64,000 nt of DNA, taken from positions 186,001 through 250,000 of the forward strand of contig JACKDV010000006.1 of assembly GCA_020633315.1 (NCBI GenBank). The letters run 5' to 3'. Source of the DNA: Myxococcales bacterium (GTDB lineage: Bacteria; Myxococcota_A; Polyangia; Nannocystales; Nannocystaceae). The notes under the pieces are model-generated. The model saw only the letters and a list, made by a program, of their open reading frames with translations. It did no database searches and was not told the DNA's origin. Made by a program: the position numbers and the translations under genes. This document shows positions 49,960-60,247 of the stretch, piece after piece (the first letter of the stretch is position 1; every line of letters begins with the position of its first letter).

Positions 49960-52905
49960 ATGATCTCGACCCAGCTCGCCCCGACCGGCAACGGCGGCGG
50001 CGACGGCACGCCCTCCGACGCTCGAGGCCAGCCGGAGCCCGCGGACGACGTGGTCCCCTCGGTGGGGCGCACGGTGGGGCGCTACGTGATCATCGGTCAG
50101 CTCGGCCGCGGCGGCATGGGCACGGTGCTCAAGGCCTACGACGAGGCGCTCGACCGGGCGATCGCGCTCAAGCTGCTGCACCCGGGGGTGGCCGAGCGCC
50201 ATGCCGAGCGGCTCACCCGAGAGGCGCAGGCGCTCGCCAAGCTCTCCCACCCCAACGTGGTGCACGTGTACGAGGTGGCCGAGGCGGAGGGGCAGTGGTT
50301 CATCGCGATGGAGCTGGTCCACGGGAACACCCTGCGCCGGTGGCAGAAGACCCGGCGGCCCTGGTCGGAGCACGTCGCGGCGTACCTCCAGGCCGGCGAG
50401 GGCCTGGCCGCCGCGCATGCGCAGGGGCTGGTGCACCGGGACTTCAAGCCGGACAACTGCATCGTCGACGACGACGGGCGGGTCAAGGTCCTCGACTTCG
50501 GGCTGGTCCGCGAGCTCGAGCCGCCCGCGATGCGGGCCTCCGACGACTCGACCGAGGCGAGGGCGGCCGCGCCCCCAGACGAGCGCGACGAAGACGAGGG
50601 GAACGAGCGCGAGGACGACGAGGACGACCCCGGGCGAGACCCCGGGCTGGATTCGGCCGGGCGCGGGGCGGCGAGCCTCGTCGGGTCGGAGCCCGGGGCG
50701 AGCGAGGGGCCCCTGCGCGGGTCCGGGCGGATCTCCTCGCGCGACTCGGGGCGGCGAGCCTCGCTGACCCAGACCGGCACGGTCCTGGGCACGCTGGCCT
50801 ACATGCCGCTGGAGCAGCTCGAGGGGCACCCCGTCGACGCCCGCAGCGATCAGTTCAGCTTCTGCGTCTCCTTGTACGAGGCGGTCTACGGCGAGCGGCC
50901 CTTCCCCGGCAACAATGCGATCGCGCTGATGATGTCGCTGCGCCGCGGCGACCTGCGGGCGGCCCCGCGGGGCGCCCGGGTGCCGGCTCGGCTGCGGCGC
51001 ACGCTACTGCGGGGCCTGGCCCAGGATCCCGACGAGCGCTGGCCGTCGATGGAGCCGCTGCTGGCCGAGCTGCGCCGCCTGGTCGCCCCGCCCCGTCGCA
51101 CCTGGCCCGCGATCGTGGTCGGCGGCGGGCTGCTCGCGGTCGCGGGCGGGCTGTGGAGCTCGGCCCGCGGCGAGCCGCCCTGCCAGGGCTCGGCCGAGCA
51201 GCTCGCGACCGTGTGGGACGACGCCCGCCGCGACGAGCTCCGCTCCGCGCTGCTGGCCACCGAGCTGCCCTACGCCGCCGACACCTGGGAGCGGGTCGAG
51301 CAGCGGCTCGACGACTACGCCGCGGCGTGGGTGGAGCGGCACCGGGAGGTCTGCGAGGCGACCAACCTGCGCAAGGAGCAGTCCGTCGAGGTGATGGACC
51401 TGCGCATGGCCTGCCTGAGCACCCGACGCCTGGAGCTGCGCGAGACGGTGCGGGTGCTCGCGCACGCCAAGCCGACCACCGTGGACCGGGCCGTCGGCAT
51501 GGTCGCGGGGCTGCGGGGGCCGTCGCTGTGCGACGACGTCGAGGCGCTCCAGGCTCGGCTGCCGCCGCCCGACGATCCCGCGGTGGCCCGCGAGGTGGAG
51601 GCGCTGCGAGAGCGGCTGCTGCGGGCCCGCTCGCTGCGCAAGGCCGGCGAGTACGAGGCGGGCCGAGCCGAGGTGGCCGAGGTGGTCGAGCGCGCCGAGG
51701 CGGTGGGGTACGCACCGCTGCGGGCCGAGGCCTGGCTCGAGCGGGGCTGGCTGTCGGAGCACACCGGTCGCTACGCCGAGGCGGAGGACGATCTGCAGCA
51801 GGCCTACCTGCTCGCGGCCGAGCACCACCACGCCGCCGTCGAGGCCGAGGCGGTCTCGGCCCTGACCGCGGTGGTGGGTCGTCGACGGGCCCGCTACGAG
51901 CGCGGCCTGCAGTGGGGCCTGACCGCGCTGGCCCTGGCCCGCGGGCAGCGGGCCGATCCCCTCGCCGAGGCCAACGCCCTGATGAGCATCGCCACCGTGC
52001 TCCACGAGCAGGGGGCGCTGGAGCAGGCCCTGCAGCGCTACCGCGAGGGCCTGGCCATCGAGGAGGCGGTGCTCGGCCCCGACCACCCCGCGGTGGGCAC
52101 GATGCTCAACAACCTCGGCGCCGTGCTGTTCACCCAGGGAAAGCTCGAGCAGTCGCTGGCGCACCACCGGCGGGCCCTCGCCATCTGGGAGGAGTCGCTG
52201 AGCCCTCGTCATCCCTACGTGGGCTCGTCGCTCAACAACATCGGCGAGGTGCTGCACCGGCAGGGCCGCCTCGACGATGCGCTCTCCCACTTCCGCGCGG
52301 CCCTCGAGATCTGGGAGACGGCGCTGGGACCCGAGCATCCCCACGTGGCCGCCGTCCTGACCAACCTCGGCGCGGTGTGGTCCGATCGCGGGCGACCCGA
52401 CCAGGCGCTGGCCGACCATCGCCGCGCGCTGGCCATCCGCCGCGCCGCGCTGGGCGAGCGGCATCCCGCGGTGGCCGAGTCGCTGGCCCTCGTCGCGGAG
52501 GCGCAGTGGGAGCTGGGGCGGCCGAGCGAGGCCGCCGCGTCGGCCCGCGAGGCGCTGGAGGTGGTGCAGCAGGGCGAGGGCGCCGGGCACCCCGACGCAG
52601 CCCGGGCCCAGGTGGTGCTGGCCGAGGTCGCCCTGGCCCAGGGAGAGCCCTCCGAGGCGGTGGCCCACGCCGAGCGAGCGCTCGCGGTGGGCGAGGCCGA
52701 GCTGCCCGCGGTGGTGCGAGCCCGGGCCCAGTGGGTGCTCGTGCGAGCCCGCGGCCTCGATCCCCGGCGGCGCGCCGAGGCGGTGGCCGAGGCCCGTCGC
52801 CTGCGGGAGGCGATCGATCGCCTCGGCCCCGCGCAGCGCGGCTGGCGAGACGAGGTGGACGCGTGGCTCGGCGCCAGCGAGGCCGCGGCGGCCCGGGGTC
52901 GCTGA
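49960..52905 (+). CDS. Membrane Ser/Thr protein kinase with C-terminal TPR array (kinase 3, variant APE motif)
   Basis: The 981-residue protein has a kinase domain (about 40-375): GRGGMG, Lys71 in IALKLL, HRDFKPDN at 159-166 and DFG at 179-181. The activation segment has a highly acidic insert (DERDEDEGNEREDDEDD). The end of the segment reads GTLAYMPLEQ instead of GTPAYMAPEQ, so the conserved Ala-Pro-Glu is changed to Pro-Leu-Glu. A membrane helix (382-400) leads to about eight TPRs with GPDHP/SPRHP/GPEHP/GERHP turns. ATG at 49960 was chosen; GTG at 49939 is an alternative. Activity probable but less certain. Confidence 0.9.
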   Translation: MISTQLAPTGNGGGDGTPSDARGQPEPADDVVPSVGRTVGRYVIIGQLGRGGMGTVLKAYDEALDRAIALKLLHPGVAERHAERLTREAQALAKLSHPNVVHVYEVAEAEGQWFIAMELVHGNTLRRWQKTRRPWSEHVAAYLQAGEGLAAAHAQGLVHRDFKPDNCIVDDDGRVKVLDFGLVRELEPPAMRASDDSTEARAAAPPDERDEDEGNEREDDEDDPGRDPGLDSAGRGAASLVGSEPGASEGPLRGSGRISSRDSGRRASLTQTGTVLGTLAYMPLEQLEGHPVDARSDQFSFCVSLYEAVYGERPFPGNNAIALMMSLRRGDLRAAPRGARVPARLRRTLLRGLAQDPDERWPSMEPLLAELRRLVAPPRRTWPAIVVGGGLLAVAGGLWSSARGEPPCQGSAEQLATVWDDARRDELRSALLATELPYAADTWERVEQRLDDYAAAWVERHREVCEATNLRKEQSVEVMDLRMACLSTRRLELRETVRVLAHAKPTTVDRAVGMVAGLRGPSLCDDVEALQARLPPPDDPAVAREVEALRERLLRARSLRKAGEYEAGRAEVAEVVERAEAVGYAPLRAEAWLERGWLSEHTGRYAEAEDDLQQAYLLAAEHHHAAVEAEAVSALTAVVGRRRARYERGLQWGLTALALARGQRADPLAEANALMSIATVLHEQGALEQALQRYREGLAIEEAVLGPDHPAVGTMLNNLGAVLFTQGKLEQSLAHHRRALAIWEESLSPRHPYVGSSLNNIGEVLHRQGRLDDALSHFRAALEIWETALGPEHPHVAAVLTNLGAVWSDRGRPDQALADHRRALAIRRAALGERHPAVAESLALVAEAQWELGRPSEAAASAREALEVVQQGEGAGHPDAARAQVVLAEVALAQGEPSEAVAHAERALAVGEAELPAVVRARAQWVLVRARGLDPRRRAEAVAEARRLREAIDRLGPAQRGWRDEVDAWLGASEAAAARGR

Positions 52906-52906
52906 G

Positions 52907-52942
52907 CGGCTCGTCGTCACCGAGCCGCTCGTCGTCACCGAG
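52907..52942. repeat. Two tandem 18-bp copies forming a hairpin after kinase 3
   Basis: CGGCTCGTCGTCACCGAG is followed by CCGCTCGTCGTCACCGAG. CGGCTCG/CGAGCCG also makes a 7-bp stem with a TCGTCAC loop at 52907-52927, so the repeat may act as a terminator between convergent genes. Confidence 0.6.
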
Positions 52943-52982
52943 CCGCAAGCAGGCCCCCTCCGGCCGCGGCGTCGAGCCGGGC

Positions 52983-53510
52983 TCACAGCCCGGCCAGCGG
53001 ATCGTCGACGTCGACCGGCGGCTCGATCTTGTCGGGCCGCCCCTTGGGCCCGCCGTCGTCGAAGGGGCGCGGGACCACGGTGAGCGCCAGCGCCACGCCG
53101 TCGGTGCGCAGCACCTCGCGCTTCTTGGCCTTGGTGTCGTAGGCGTACTCGTCGATCACCAGCTCGCCGTCGAGCTCGTAGGTGAGCACCACGTGCAGCT
53201 TCTTGGCGTCGCCCTCCTTGCGCGAGACCGCCACCGTCACCTCGTGCACGCGCTCGCCTCGCTGCAAGCGGATGGCCGAGGCCTCGCCCCAGTCCAGGCG
53301 CTCCTGCCCCGACTTGATCACCGCGCCGCGGTGCTGGATCTCCACCTTCACCGTGGGCACCAGGTCGTCGGCCTCCGCCTCGGCCATCGCCACGGGCTCC
53401 GACGCCGCCTCGCCGTCACCGGCCGGCGTGGCCGCGGTCGCCCCGACGGGCGCGACGAGCAGCGTGGCGAGACCAAACGCGAGACCGAGATCGATGAACC
53501 TGCGCATCAT
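52983..53510 (-). CDS. Exported protein of unknown function, 175 residues
   Basis: The protein starts MMRRFIDLGLAFGLATLLVAPVGATAA, a clean Sec signal peptide. The mature part is short and beta-rich (VKVEIQHRGAVIKSGQERLDWGEASAIRL, VHEVTVAVSRKEGDAKKLHVVLTYELDGELVID) and ends in a Pro/Asp-rich tail (KIEPPVDVDDPLAGL). Periplasmic location is likely. No family is recognised. The start is supported by GGGGAAGGA five bases upstream. It lies upstream of nothing on its strand and 113 bases after murF's stop. Confidence 0.7.
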   Translation of the reverse strand: MMRRFIDLGLAFGLATLLVAPVGATAATPAGDGEAASEPVAMAEAEADDLVPTVKVEIQHRGAVIKSGQERLDWGEASAIRLQRGERVHEVTVAVSRKEGDAKKLHVVLTYELDGELVIDEYAYDTKAKKREVLRTDGVALALTVVPRPFDDGGPKGRPDKIEPPVDVDDPLAGL

Positions 53511-53623
53511 GTGTGTCCTTCCCCTGCATCATCGGACACCACATCACCCTGGTGTTTCCGGTACCCGGTCGCACGCGATCGACATTTTCCCGGCGAGCCC
53601 GGGCCGCCGTCGACGATCGTCGA

Positions 53624-55012
53624 TCAGCCCTGGAGCGCCGCGACCACCCGCTCGAGCCGCATGCCCCGGCTGGCCTTGATCAGCACCGCCCCCGGCGCCG
53701 CGTCCCCCAGCGCCGAGCGGACCGCGGCCGCGGCCGCCTCCACGTCGTCGCCCAGGTGCCGCGCCGAGATCCCGGCGGTGCGGGCGGCCTGCACCGTCGC
53801 CTCGCTGCGTGGACCCAGGGCGATCACCTCGTCGATCCCCAGCGCCGCGCAGCGCCGGCCGACCTCGGCGTGCAGCTCCGCCTCCTGCGGGCCGAGCTCC
53901 AGCATGTCGCCCAGCACCGCCACCAGCGGCCCCGACCGCGAGACCCGGACCGACGCGAGGGCCGTGAGCGCAGCCTCCACCGAGCCGGGGTTGGCGTTGT
54001 AGCAGTCGGCGATCACCAGGTGCTCGCCGTGGTGCAGCACCCGGCCGCGATCGCCCACCGGCTCCACCGCCTCGAGGGCCTCCACCATCGGCCGCAGCGG
54101 CAGCCCCAGGTGCATGCCCACCGCCAGCGCGGCCGCGGCGTTGCGGGCGTTGTGGGCCCCGAAGAGCTGCAGGCGCAGCGTGACTCGCTCGCCGCCCACC
54201 CGCAGCGTGGCCGCGGTGCGCTCGCCCTGCACCACCCCCAGCACCCGCACCTCGGCGTCCTCGTCGGGCCCGAAGCGCAGCACCGCCGGCCGCGGTCCCG
54301 CCGGCAGGTGCGGGCGCAGGGTGGGCTCGTCGCTGGGCACCACCACCACCCCCGAGGGATCGACGTGGGGCACCACCTCGGCCTCGGCCGCGGCGATCGC
54401 CTCCAGCGTGCCCATGAACTCCAGGTGCTCCAGCGCGATGCTGGTGATCACCGCGATGCTCGGCCGCACGATCTCGGCCAGGCGATCGTTCTCCCCCGGC
54501 GCGCTCATGCCCAGCTCGATCACCATCGCCGCCGGATCGTGCGGCTCGTCGAGCAGGGTGAGGGGGACCCCCAGGTGGTTGTTGAGGTTGCCGCGGGTGC
54601 ACAGCACCGGATCGAGCGCAGTGCCCAGCACCGCCGCCACCATCGCCCGCGTGGTGGTCTTGCCGTTGCTGCCCGTGATGGAGACCACCGGTCCGCTCAC
54701 CCGATCGCGGCTGCGCGCGCCCAGGCGCTGCAGCGCGACCAGGGTGTCGTCGACCTGGACCACCGTCACGCCGGAGCTGCCCAGGCTCTCGTCGGGCAGG
54801 GTGTGGTCGGATCCCACCAGCACCGCAGCGGCCCCCCCGGCGATGGCCTGGGGCAGGAAGTCGTGTCCGTCTCGCGCGGCCACGATGGGCACGAACAGCC
54901 CCCCTGCCCGCGGCTGGCGGCTGTCGATGAAGGCGCCCGCGATCTCCATGCTGCCTCGTCGACGCAGCCATCCGCCGGCTTGCTCGGCGAGTCTCTTGGG
55001 GGTCCAGCGCAC
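53624..55012 (-). CDS. murF: UDP-N-acetylmuramoyl-tripeptide:D-Ala-D-Ala ligase
   Basis: The 462-residue cytoplasmic enzyme adds D-Ala-D-Ala to UDP-MurNAc-tripeptide, completing the pentapeptide. It has the N-terminal domain (SRQPRAGGLFVPI), the ATP loop ITGSNGKTTT (112-121), VIELGMSAPGEN, the second-domain ALEHLEFMGT, the C-terminal YNANPGSVEAAL and GDMLELGPQE. The GTG at 55012 matches the family N-terminus; TTG at 55051 is an alternative. Unlike the usual murE-murF-mraY-murD order, it is on the strand opposite mraY-murD and separated from them by an HNH gene and repeats. Confidence 0.92.
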   Translation of the reverse strand: MRWTPKRLAEQAGGWLRRRGSMEIAGAFIDSRQPRAGGLFVPIVAARDGHDFLPQAIAGGAAAVLVGSDHTLPDESLGSSGVTVVQVDDTLVALQRLGARSRDRVSGPVVSITGSNGKTTTRAMVAAVLGTALDPVLCTRGNLNNHLGVPLTLLDEPHDPAAMVIELGMSAPGENDRLAEIVRPSIAVITSIALEHLEFMGTLEAIAAAEAEVVPHVDPSGVVVVPSDEPTLRPHLPAGPRPAVLRFGPDEDAEVRVLGVVQGERTAATLRVGGERVTLRLQLFGAHNARNAAAALAVGMHLGLPLRPMVEALEAVEPVGDRGRVLHHGEHLVIADCYNANPGSVEAALTALASVRVSRSGPLVAVLGDMLELGPQEAELHAEVGRRCAALGIDEVIALGPRSEATVQAARTAGISARHLGDDVEAAAAAVRSALGDAAPGAVLIKASRGMRLERVVAALQG

Positions 55013-55120
55013 CGCCGAAGGGCCATAGCAACAGCCCGCGAGCGAGCGCAAGTATCGTGACGATTTGGTGACCGCTCGCTCTGCTCCCGGCTCGACGTGC
55101 TACGGTCGGGTCGCTCGACG

Positions 55121-55630
55121 ATGACGATCCGTGACACCTTGTTGCTCGATCGAGGCTATCAGCCGCTCAAGGTGATCCCCTGGCAGCGCGCGCTGGTCCT
55201 CGACCTGGTCGGCAAGGTGGAGACGGTGACCACCCACGAGTGGTCGGTCCACACCATCGACCGTCAGTTCCCCGTGCCCGCGGTGGTCCGGCTGCTGCGG
55301 CCCATCCGGCACCGGCCGCCCTTCGTCCGCTTCTCCCGCGAGAACGTGTACCTGCGCGACGGCTACCAGTGTCAGTACTGCGGCGACCACCTGCCCGCCC
55401 GTGATCTCACTCTCGACCACGTGGTGCCCCGCTGCGAAGGCGGGGTCACCTCCTGGACGAACGTGGTAGCAGCCTGTGGACCCTGCAACCGCCGCAAGGG
55501 ACGAGATCTCCCCGACGAGGCGGGCATGCCCCTGCTGAGCACGCCGCGTCGGCCCCGATGGCTCGCCCCACGGATCCTGGGCCTGTCCGACGCCCAGATG
55601 CCCGTCACCTGGCGCGACTGGCTGCACTGA
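55121..55630 (+). CDS. HNH endonuclease
   Basis: The 169-residue protein has a leading domain (TLLLDRGYQPLKVIPWQRALVLDLVGK) found before HNH in a large bacterial family, then the catalytic module: CQYCG, LTLDHVVPRCEGGVTSWTNVV with the first His, and CGPCNRRKG holding the second Cys pair and Asn. It is probably a Zn-containing nuclease, role unknown, often a single chromosomal gene rather than a phage gene. Start ATG follows CGACG. It is divergent from murF (108 bases) and followed by tandem repeats. Confidence 0.88.
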   Translation: MTIRDTLLLDRGYQPLKVIPWQRALVLDLVGKVETVTTHEWSVHTIDRQFPVPAVVRLLRPIRHRPPFVRFSRENVYLRDGYQCQYCGDHLPARDLTLDHVVPRCEGGVTSWTNVVAACGPCNRRKGRDLPDEAGMPLLSTPRRPRWLAPRILGLSDAQMPVTWRDWLH

Positions 55631-55648
55631 GCCAAGCCACACCGGGCT

Positions 55649-55848
55649 GGTGAGCTCTTGGTGCATTCGCTCTCTTGCCAGCGGGGCGGGTGAGCTCTTG
55701 GTGCATTCGCCGTCTTGCCAGCGGGGCGGGTGAGCTCTTGGTGCATTCGCCGTCTTGCCGGCGGGGCGGGTGAGCTCTTGGTGCATTCGCCGTCTTGCCA
55801 GCGGGGCGGGTGAGCTCTTGGTGCATTCGCCGTCTTGCCGGCGGGGGG
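55649..55848. repeat. Five tandem copies of a 40-bp unit
   Basis: The units begin at 55649, 55689, 55729, 55769 and 55809, each with GGTGAGCTCTTGGTGCATTC then GCCGTCTTGCC and a G/C-rich end. Copy 1 has CTCTC for CCGTC, and the last part alternates between CCAGC and CCGGC in copies 1-2, 4 and 3, 5. The unit length is not a multiple of 3 and no gene spans it. It runs into the palindromic element. Confidence 0.95.
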
Positions 55849-56286
55849 CGCCTGTTCGCACAGACTTCGTTTCCGCCCGTGCTCAAACAGGTGGTTACGC
55901 GCTCGGTCCTCCAACGCTGCGCGCCCGAGCTGGTTGACCGAGCCGTTCTTGGTTGGCGCTACCAAGACTGCGCGCGGGCGGAAACGAAGTCTGCACGAGC
56001 GGCGCCAGCTCGATCGATCGTCCCTGCCCGATTCCTCCAAAGGGACGTCCAAGCCGCTCGACTCCTGGGTTCCAGGCCACTCGACTCCCTCGGGGTTGGG
56101 ATCGGGCACGGTCAACGATCCAAGCCGCGCCGTCACCGGGGCGAGGATTCCGCCCGCGCGCAGTCTTGGTAGCGCCAACCAAGACCGAGTCGGTCAACCA
56201 GCTCGGGCGCGCAGCGTTGGAGGACCGAGCGCGTAACCACCTGTTTGAGCACGGGCGGAATCCTCGACTCGGTGAACAGGCGCCCC
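55845..56286. mobile_element. 442-bp near-perfect palindrome built of two inverted MITE-like units
   Basis: The sequence is symmetrical about position 56065.5. Arm parts 55845-55857, 55871-55941 (71 bases) and 55947-55983 (37 bases) match 56274-56286, 56190-56260 and 56148-56184 without a mismatch. Each arm is also a unit with its own inverted ends: 55861-55879 with 55975-55993 (19 bases, CAGACTTCGTTTCCGCCCG) and 56142-56156 with 56252-56266 (15 bases). The shared core end is TTCCGCCCG. No transposase is present. It probably forms a long hairpin. Confidence 0.85.
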
Positions 56287-56304
56287 TGCCGGCACACCAC
56301 TGCT

Positions 56305-56376
56305 CGCCCCAAGACCCCTCCAACCCCTCGCCCCAAGCCCCCTCCAACCCCACTCCCCAAGCCCCCTCCAACCAAC
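56305..56376. repeat. Three tandem copies of a 24-bp C-rich unit
   Basis: Units start at 56305, 56329 and 56353 and read CGCCCCAAGMCCCCTCCAAC plus four bases, with minor changes. They sit in the leader of mraY, 130 bases before its start codon. Confidence 0.8.
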
Positions 56377-56506
56377 CCACCTCAGCCAGAGCGGTCCACG
56401 CGCGACGGGGAATGCCTACATCGTCCCCCCACGTCATGGTCGCAATTGTTGCAACCACGGCACCGCGTGTGCCTATCGTTGCCACGGCCCGTCCCGAGGA
56501 CGTCGC

Positions 56507-57630
<1,124 letters not shown>

Positions 57631-57634
<4 letters not shown>

Positions 57635-59010
57635 GCACCACCGAGCCGACGACCGCTCCCTGGCGCCGGGCGCTGGTGGTGGGGCTGGGCCTCAGCGGCC
57701 GGGCCGCGGCCTCGCTGCTGCGAGCGCTGGGCGTGGAGGTGCGGGGCTACGACGCCCGCGCCGAGCTCGACGATCCGCCCGAGGGCCTCGCCCTCTTCCT
57801 CGGCGCCCCGCAGCCGCCCGACGAGGCCTTCGAGGGCATCGACCTGCTGGTGCTCAGCCCCGGCGTGCCGCCGCGGGCCATCCGCGAGCAAGCGGCACGG
57901 ATCGCGCCCGAGGCCGCCGTGCACGGCGAGCTGAGCCTGGCCCTGCACCTGGTCGACTTCGGCGGCGTGCCCCAGTGGCCGGCCGTGCCCACCGTGCTGA
58001 TCACCGGCACCAACGGCAAGAGCACCGTGACCGCGCTGACCGGGGCCCTCCTGGAGGCCGACGGCCGTCACCCCTTCGTGGGCGGCAACCTCGGCGTGCC
58101 CCTGTGCCAGCGCCTCGAGCAGACCCTGGTGGGTCACGCCCCCTGGCCCGACTCGCTGGTGCTCGAGTGCTCCAGCTACCAGCTCGAGACCCTGCCCCCG
58201 CTGCCCACCGAGGTGGCGATGCTGATCAACATCACGCCCGATCACCTCGATCGCTACGACTCGCTGCAGGACTACGCCCGCACCAAGGCGCGGATCTTCG
58301 CGGGCCTGTCGACCACCGGGCTCGCCGTGCTCGATGCCGACGACGAGTGGACCGAGCACCTGCGGCCCGAGCACGGCACGGTGGCCCTGGTGGGCGAGCC
58401 CGGCGTGGCCCAGGTGGTGGGCGAGGGGCAGGCGCAGGAATTGGTGGTGGGGGGCGATCGGTTCCCGCGCTCGTGCCTGCGGATCGCCGGGGGCCACAAT
58501 GCACGCAATGCCCTGTTCGCGCTCCTGGCCGCGCGGCATCTGGGGGTGGGGGCCGCCGCCTGCCGCCGCGGGCTCGAGGGCTTCCCCGGGCTGCCGCACC
58601 GCATGGTGTGGGTGCGCGAGCGGCAGGGCGTGGTCTTCTTCAACGACTCCAAGGCCACCAACGTCGCCAGCGCGCTCGCCGGGCTGCGCGGCCTCGACCG
58701 GCCGTTCGTGCTGATCGCCGGCGGGCTGAGCAAGGGCGACGACCTGTCGCCGCTGCGCGAGCTGCTGGCTCGGCAGGGGCGCGGGCTGGTGGTGGTGGGC
58801 AGCAGCGCGGAGCAGTTCGCCGCGATGGGGCAGGGCGTGGTGCCGGTGGTGAGGGCCGAGCTCATGGACGACGCGGTGGCCAAGGCGGCCGCGATGGCGA
58901 CGGCCGGCGAGGCGGTGGTACTGGCGCCGGCGTGTGCGAGCTTCGATCAGTACAAGAGCTACGCGCAGCGCGGCGAGATCTTCGAAGCGGCCGTGCGGGG
59001 CCTGGAGTAG
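57631..59010 (+). CDS. murD: UDP-N-acetylmuramoylalanine--D-glutamate ligase
   Basis: The 459-residue cytoplasmic enzyme adds D-Glu to UDP-MurNAc-L-Ala. It has the N-terminal GLGLSGRAAASLL nucleotide-like fold, LVLSPGVPP, the ATP loop TGTNGKST (125-132), ECSSYQLETL with the catalytic Glu, NITPDHLDRY, GGHNARNALFALLAA, NDSKATN and the final APACASFDQYKSYAQRGE. It is coupled to mraY by a 4-base overlap. No ftsW, murG or murC follows; the next genes are unrelated. Confidence 0.95.
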
Positions 59011-59108
59011 CGCGTGAGCGAGCTGCGGGAGACGCTCGGGCGCTCTGCCAAGGCAGAGCTCGGCGCGGGCGCATGCGCGGCACATGGCCACGACGTCGCC
59101 AACATCCG

Positions 59109-60242
59109 ATGATCACCGTCGCCACCGTGACCCGCGCCCTCCGCTCGCTGCCGACCCTGCTCCTCGCCGCCGCGTGTGGCGACGTCGGTGAGCCGTCGCC
59201 CTACGAGTGGCGCATTCCCGAGCACTTCCCCCAGCCGTTGGTCCCGGGGGGCTCGGCTCCCAGCGAGGCACGGGTCGAGCTCGGTCGCCACCTGTTCTAC
59301 GAGGAGCGCCTGTCGACGACGGGTGACGTCTCGTGTGCGAGCTGCCATCGGCCGGAGCTCGCGTTCAGCGACGATCGAGCCACTTCGGTCGGGGCCGACG
59401 GGCACCCGGGAATCCGCAACGCACCGTCCCTCGCCAACGTCGCGTACCAGCCCTCGCTGACCTGGGGCAATCCGCTGCTCATCACGCTCGAGGCTCACGC
59501 CTTGGTCCCGCTGTTCGTCGATCACCCCCTGGAGCTCGGGGCCCAGCACGTCATCGACCACGAGCTCGACCGCATGGCGCACGACGAGTATCGAGCACGC
59601 TTCGCGGCGGCCTTTCCCGACGAGGACGACCCCTTCACGATCGTCTCCGTCACCATCGCTCTGGCGTCCTTCCAGCGAACGCTCGTGAGCGGCGACTCGG
59701 CCTACGACCGCTTCCTGCGGGGGGACGACGATGCGCTCGGCGAGTCGGCGAGTCGCGGGCTGGCGTTGTTCGAATCCCCTCGCCTGGGCTGCGCCCGGTG
59801 CCACGAGGGTCTGCTGCTCGGATCTCCGATGCGCAGCACCGACGACCCCGACGTACGCCCGCGCTTCGCGATCACGGGCCTGGTTTCCATCGATGCCAAC
59901 GGGGTCCTTGCCGCCGACCCGGGGCTCTACGAATTCACCCACGACCCGCGCGACCTCGGTCGTCATCGTGTTCCCTCGCTGCGCAACGTCGCGCTCACGG
60001 CCCCCTACATGCACGACGGGAGCATCGAGGACCTCGAGGGGGTCATCGCGCACTACGCTGCCGGTGGTCGCGCGACGCTCGACCAGCCGGGCGAGCCCCT
60101 CGTTCCTGCGCCCGATCCCCTCGTCACCGGCTTCGAGCTCTCCGACGTGGAGCGTGCCGATCTCATCGCCTTCCTCGAGGCACTGACCGACGAGTCCTTC
60201 CTCTCCGAGCCTCGACTCTCCGACCCCGACCCGATCCCGTGA
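59109..60242 (+). CDS. MbnH-type di-haem enzyme lipoprotein (MauG/CcpA superfamily)
   Basis: The 377-residue protein has a lipobox LLAAAC (Cys23) and two haem c sites, CASCH at 76-80 and CARCH at 228-232. Other features match di-haem peroxidase/MauG members: GRHLFYEERLS, FSDDR, RNAPSLANVAYQPSLTWG, RVPSLRNVALTAPYMHDGSI. Length and neighbour fit the MbnH group, which oxidises a Trp of the partner MbnP to kynurenine using peroxide or high-valent iron. The partner gene follows after 5 bases. It should act in the periplasm. Confidence 0.85.
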   Translation: MITVATVTRALRSLPTLLLAAACGDVGEPSPYEWRIPEHFPQPLVPGGSAPSEARVELGRHLFYEERLSTTGDVSCASCHRPELAFSDDRATSVGADGHPGIRNAPSLANVAYQPSLTWGNPLLITLEAHALVPLFVDHPLELGAQHVIDHELDRMAHDEYRARFAAAFPDEDDPFTIVSVTIALASFQRTLVSGDSAYDRFLRGDDDALGESASRGLALFESPRLGCARCHEGLLLGSPMRSTDDPDVRPRFAITGLVSIDANGVLAADPGLYEFTHDPRDLGRHRVPSLRNVALTAPYMHDGSIEDLEGVIAHYAAGGRATLDQPGEPLVPAPDPLVTGFELSDVERADLIAFLEALTDESFLSEPRLSDPDPIP

Positions 60243-60247
60243 GCCCA

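Noticed and set aside
55649..55848. CRISPR array at the five 40-bp repeats
   Set aside because: There are no unique spacers; the whole 40-base unit repeats, and no cas genes are nearby.
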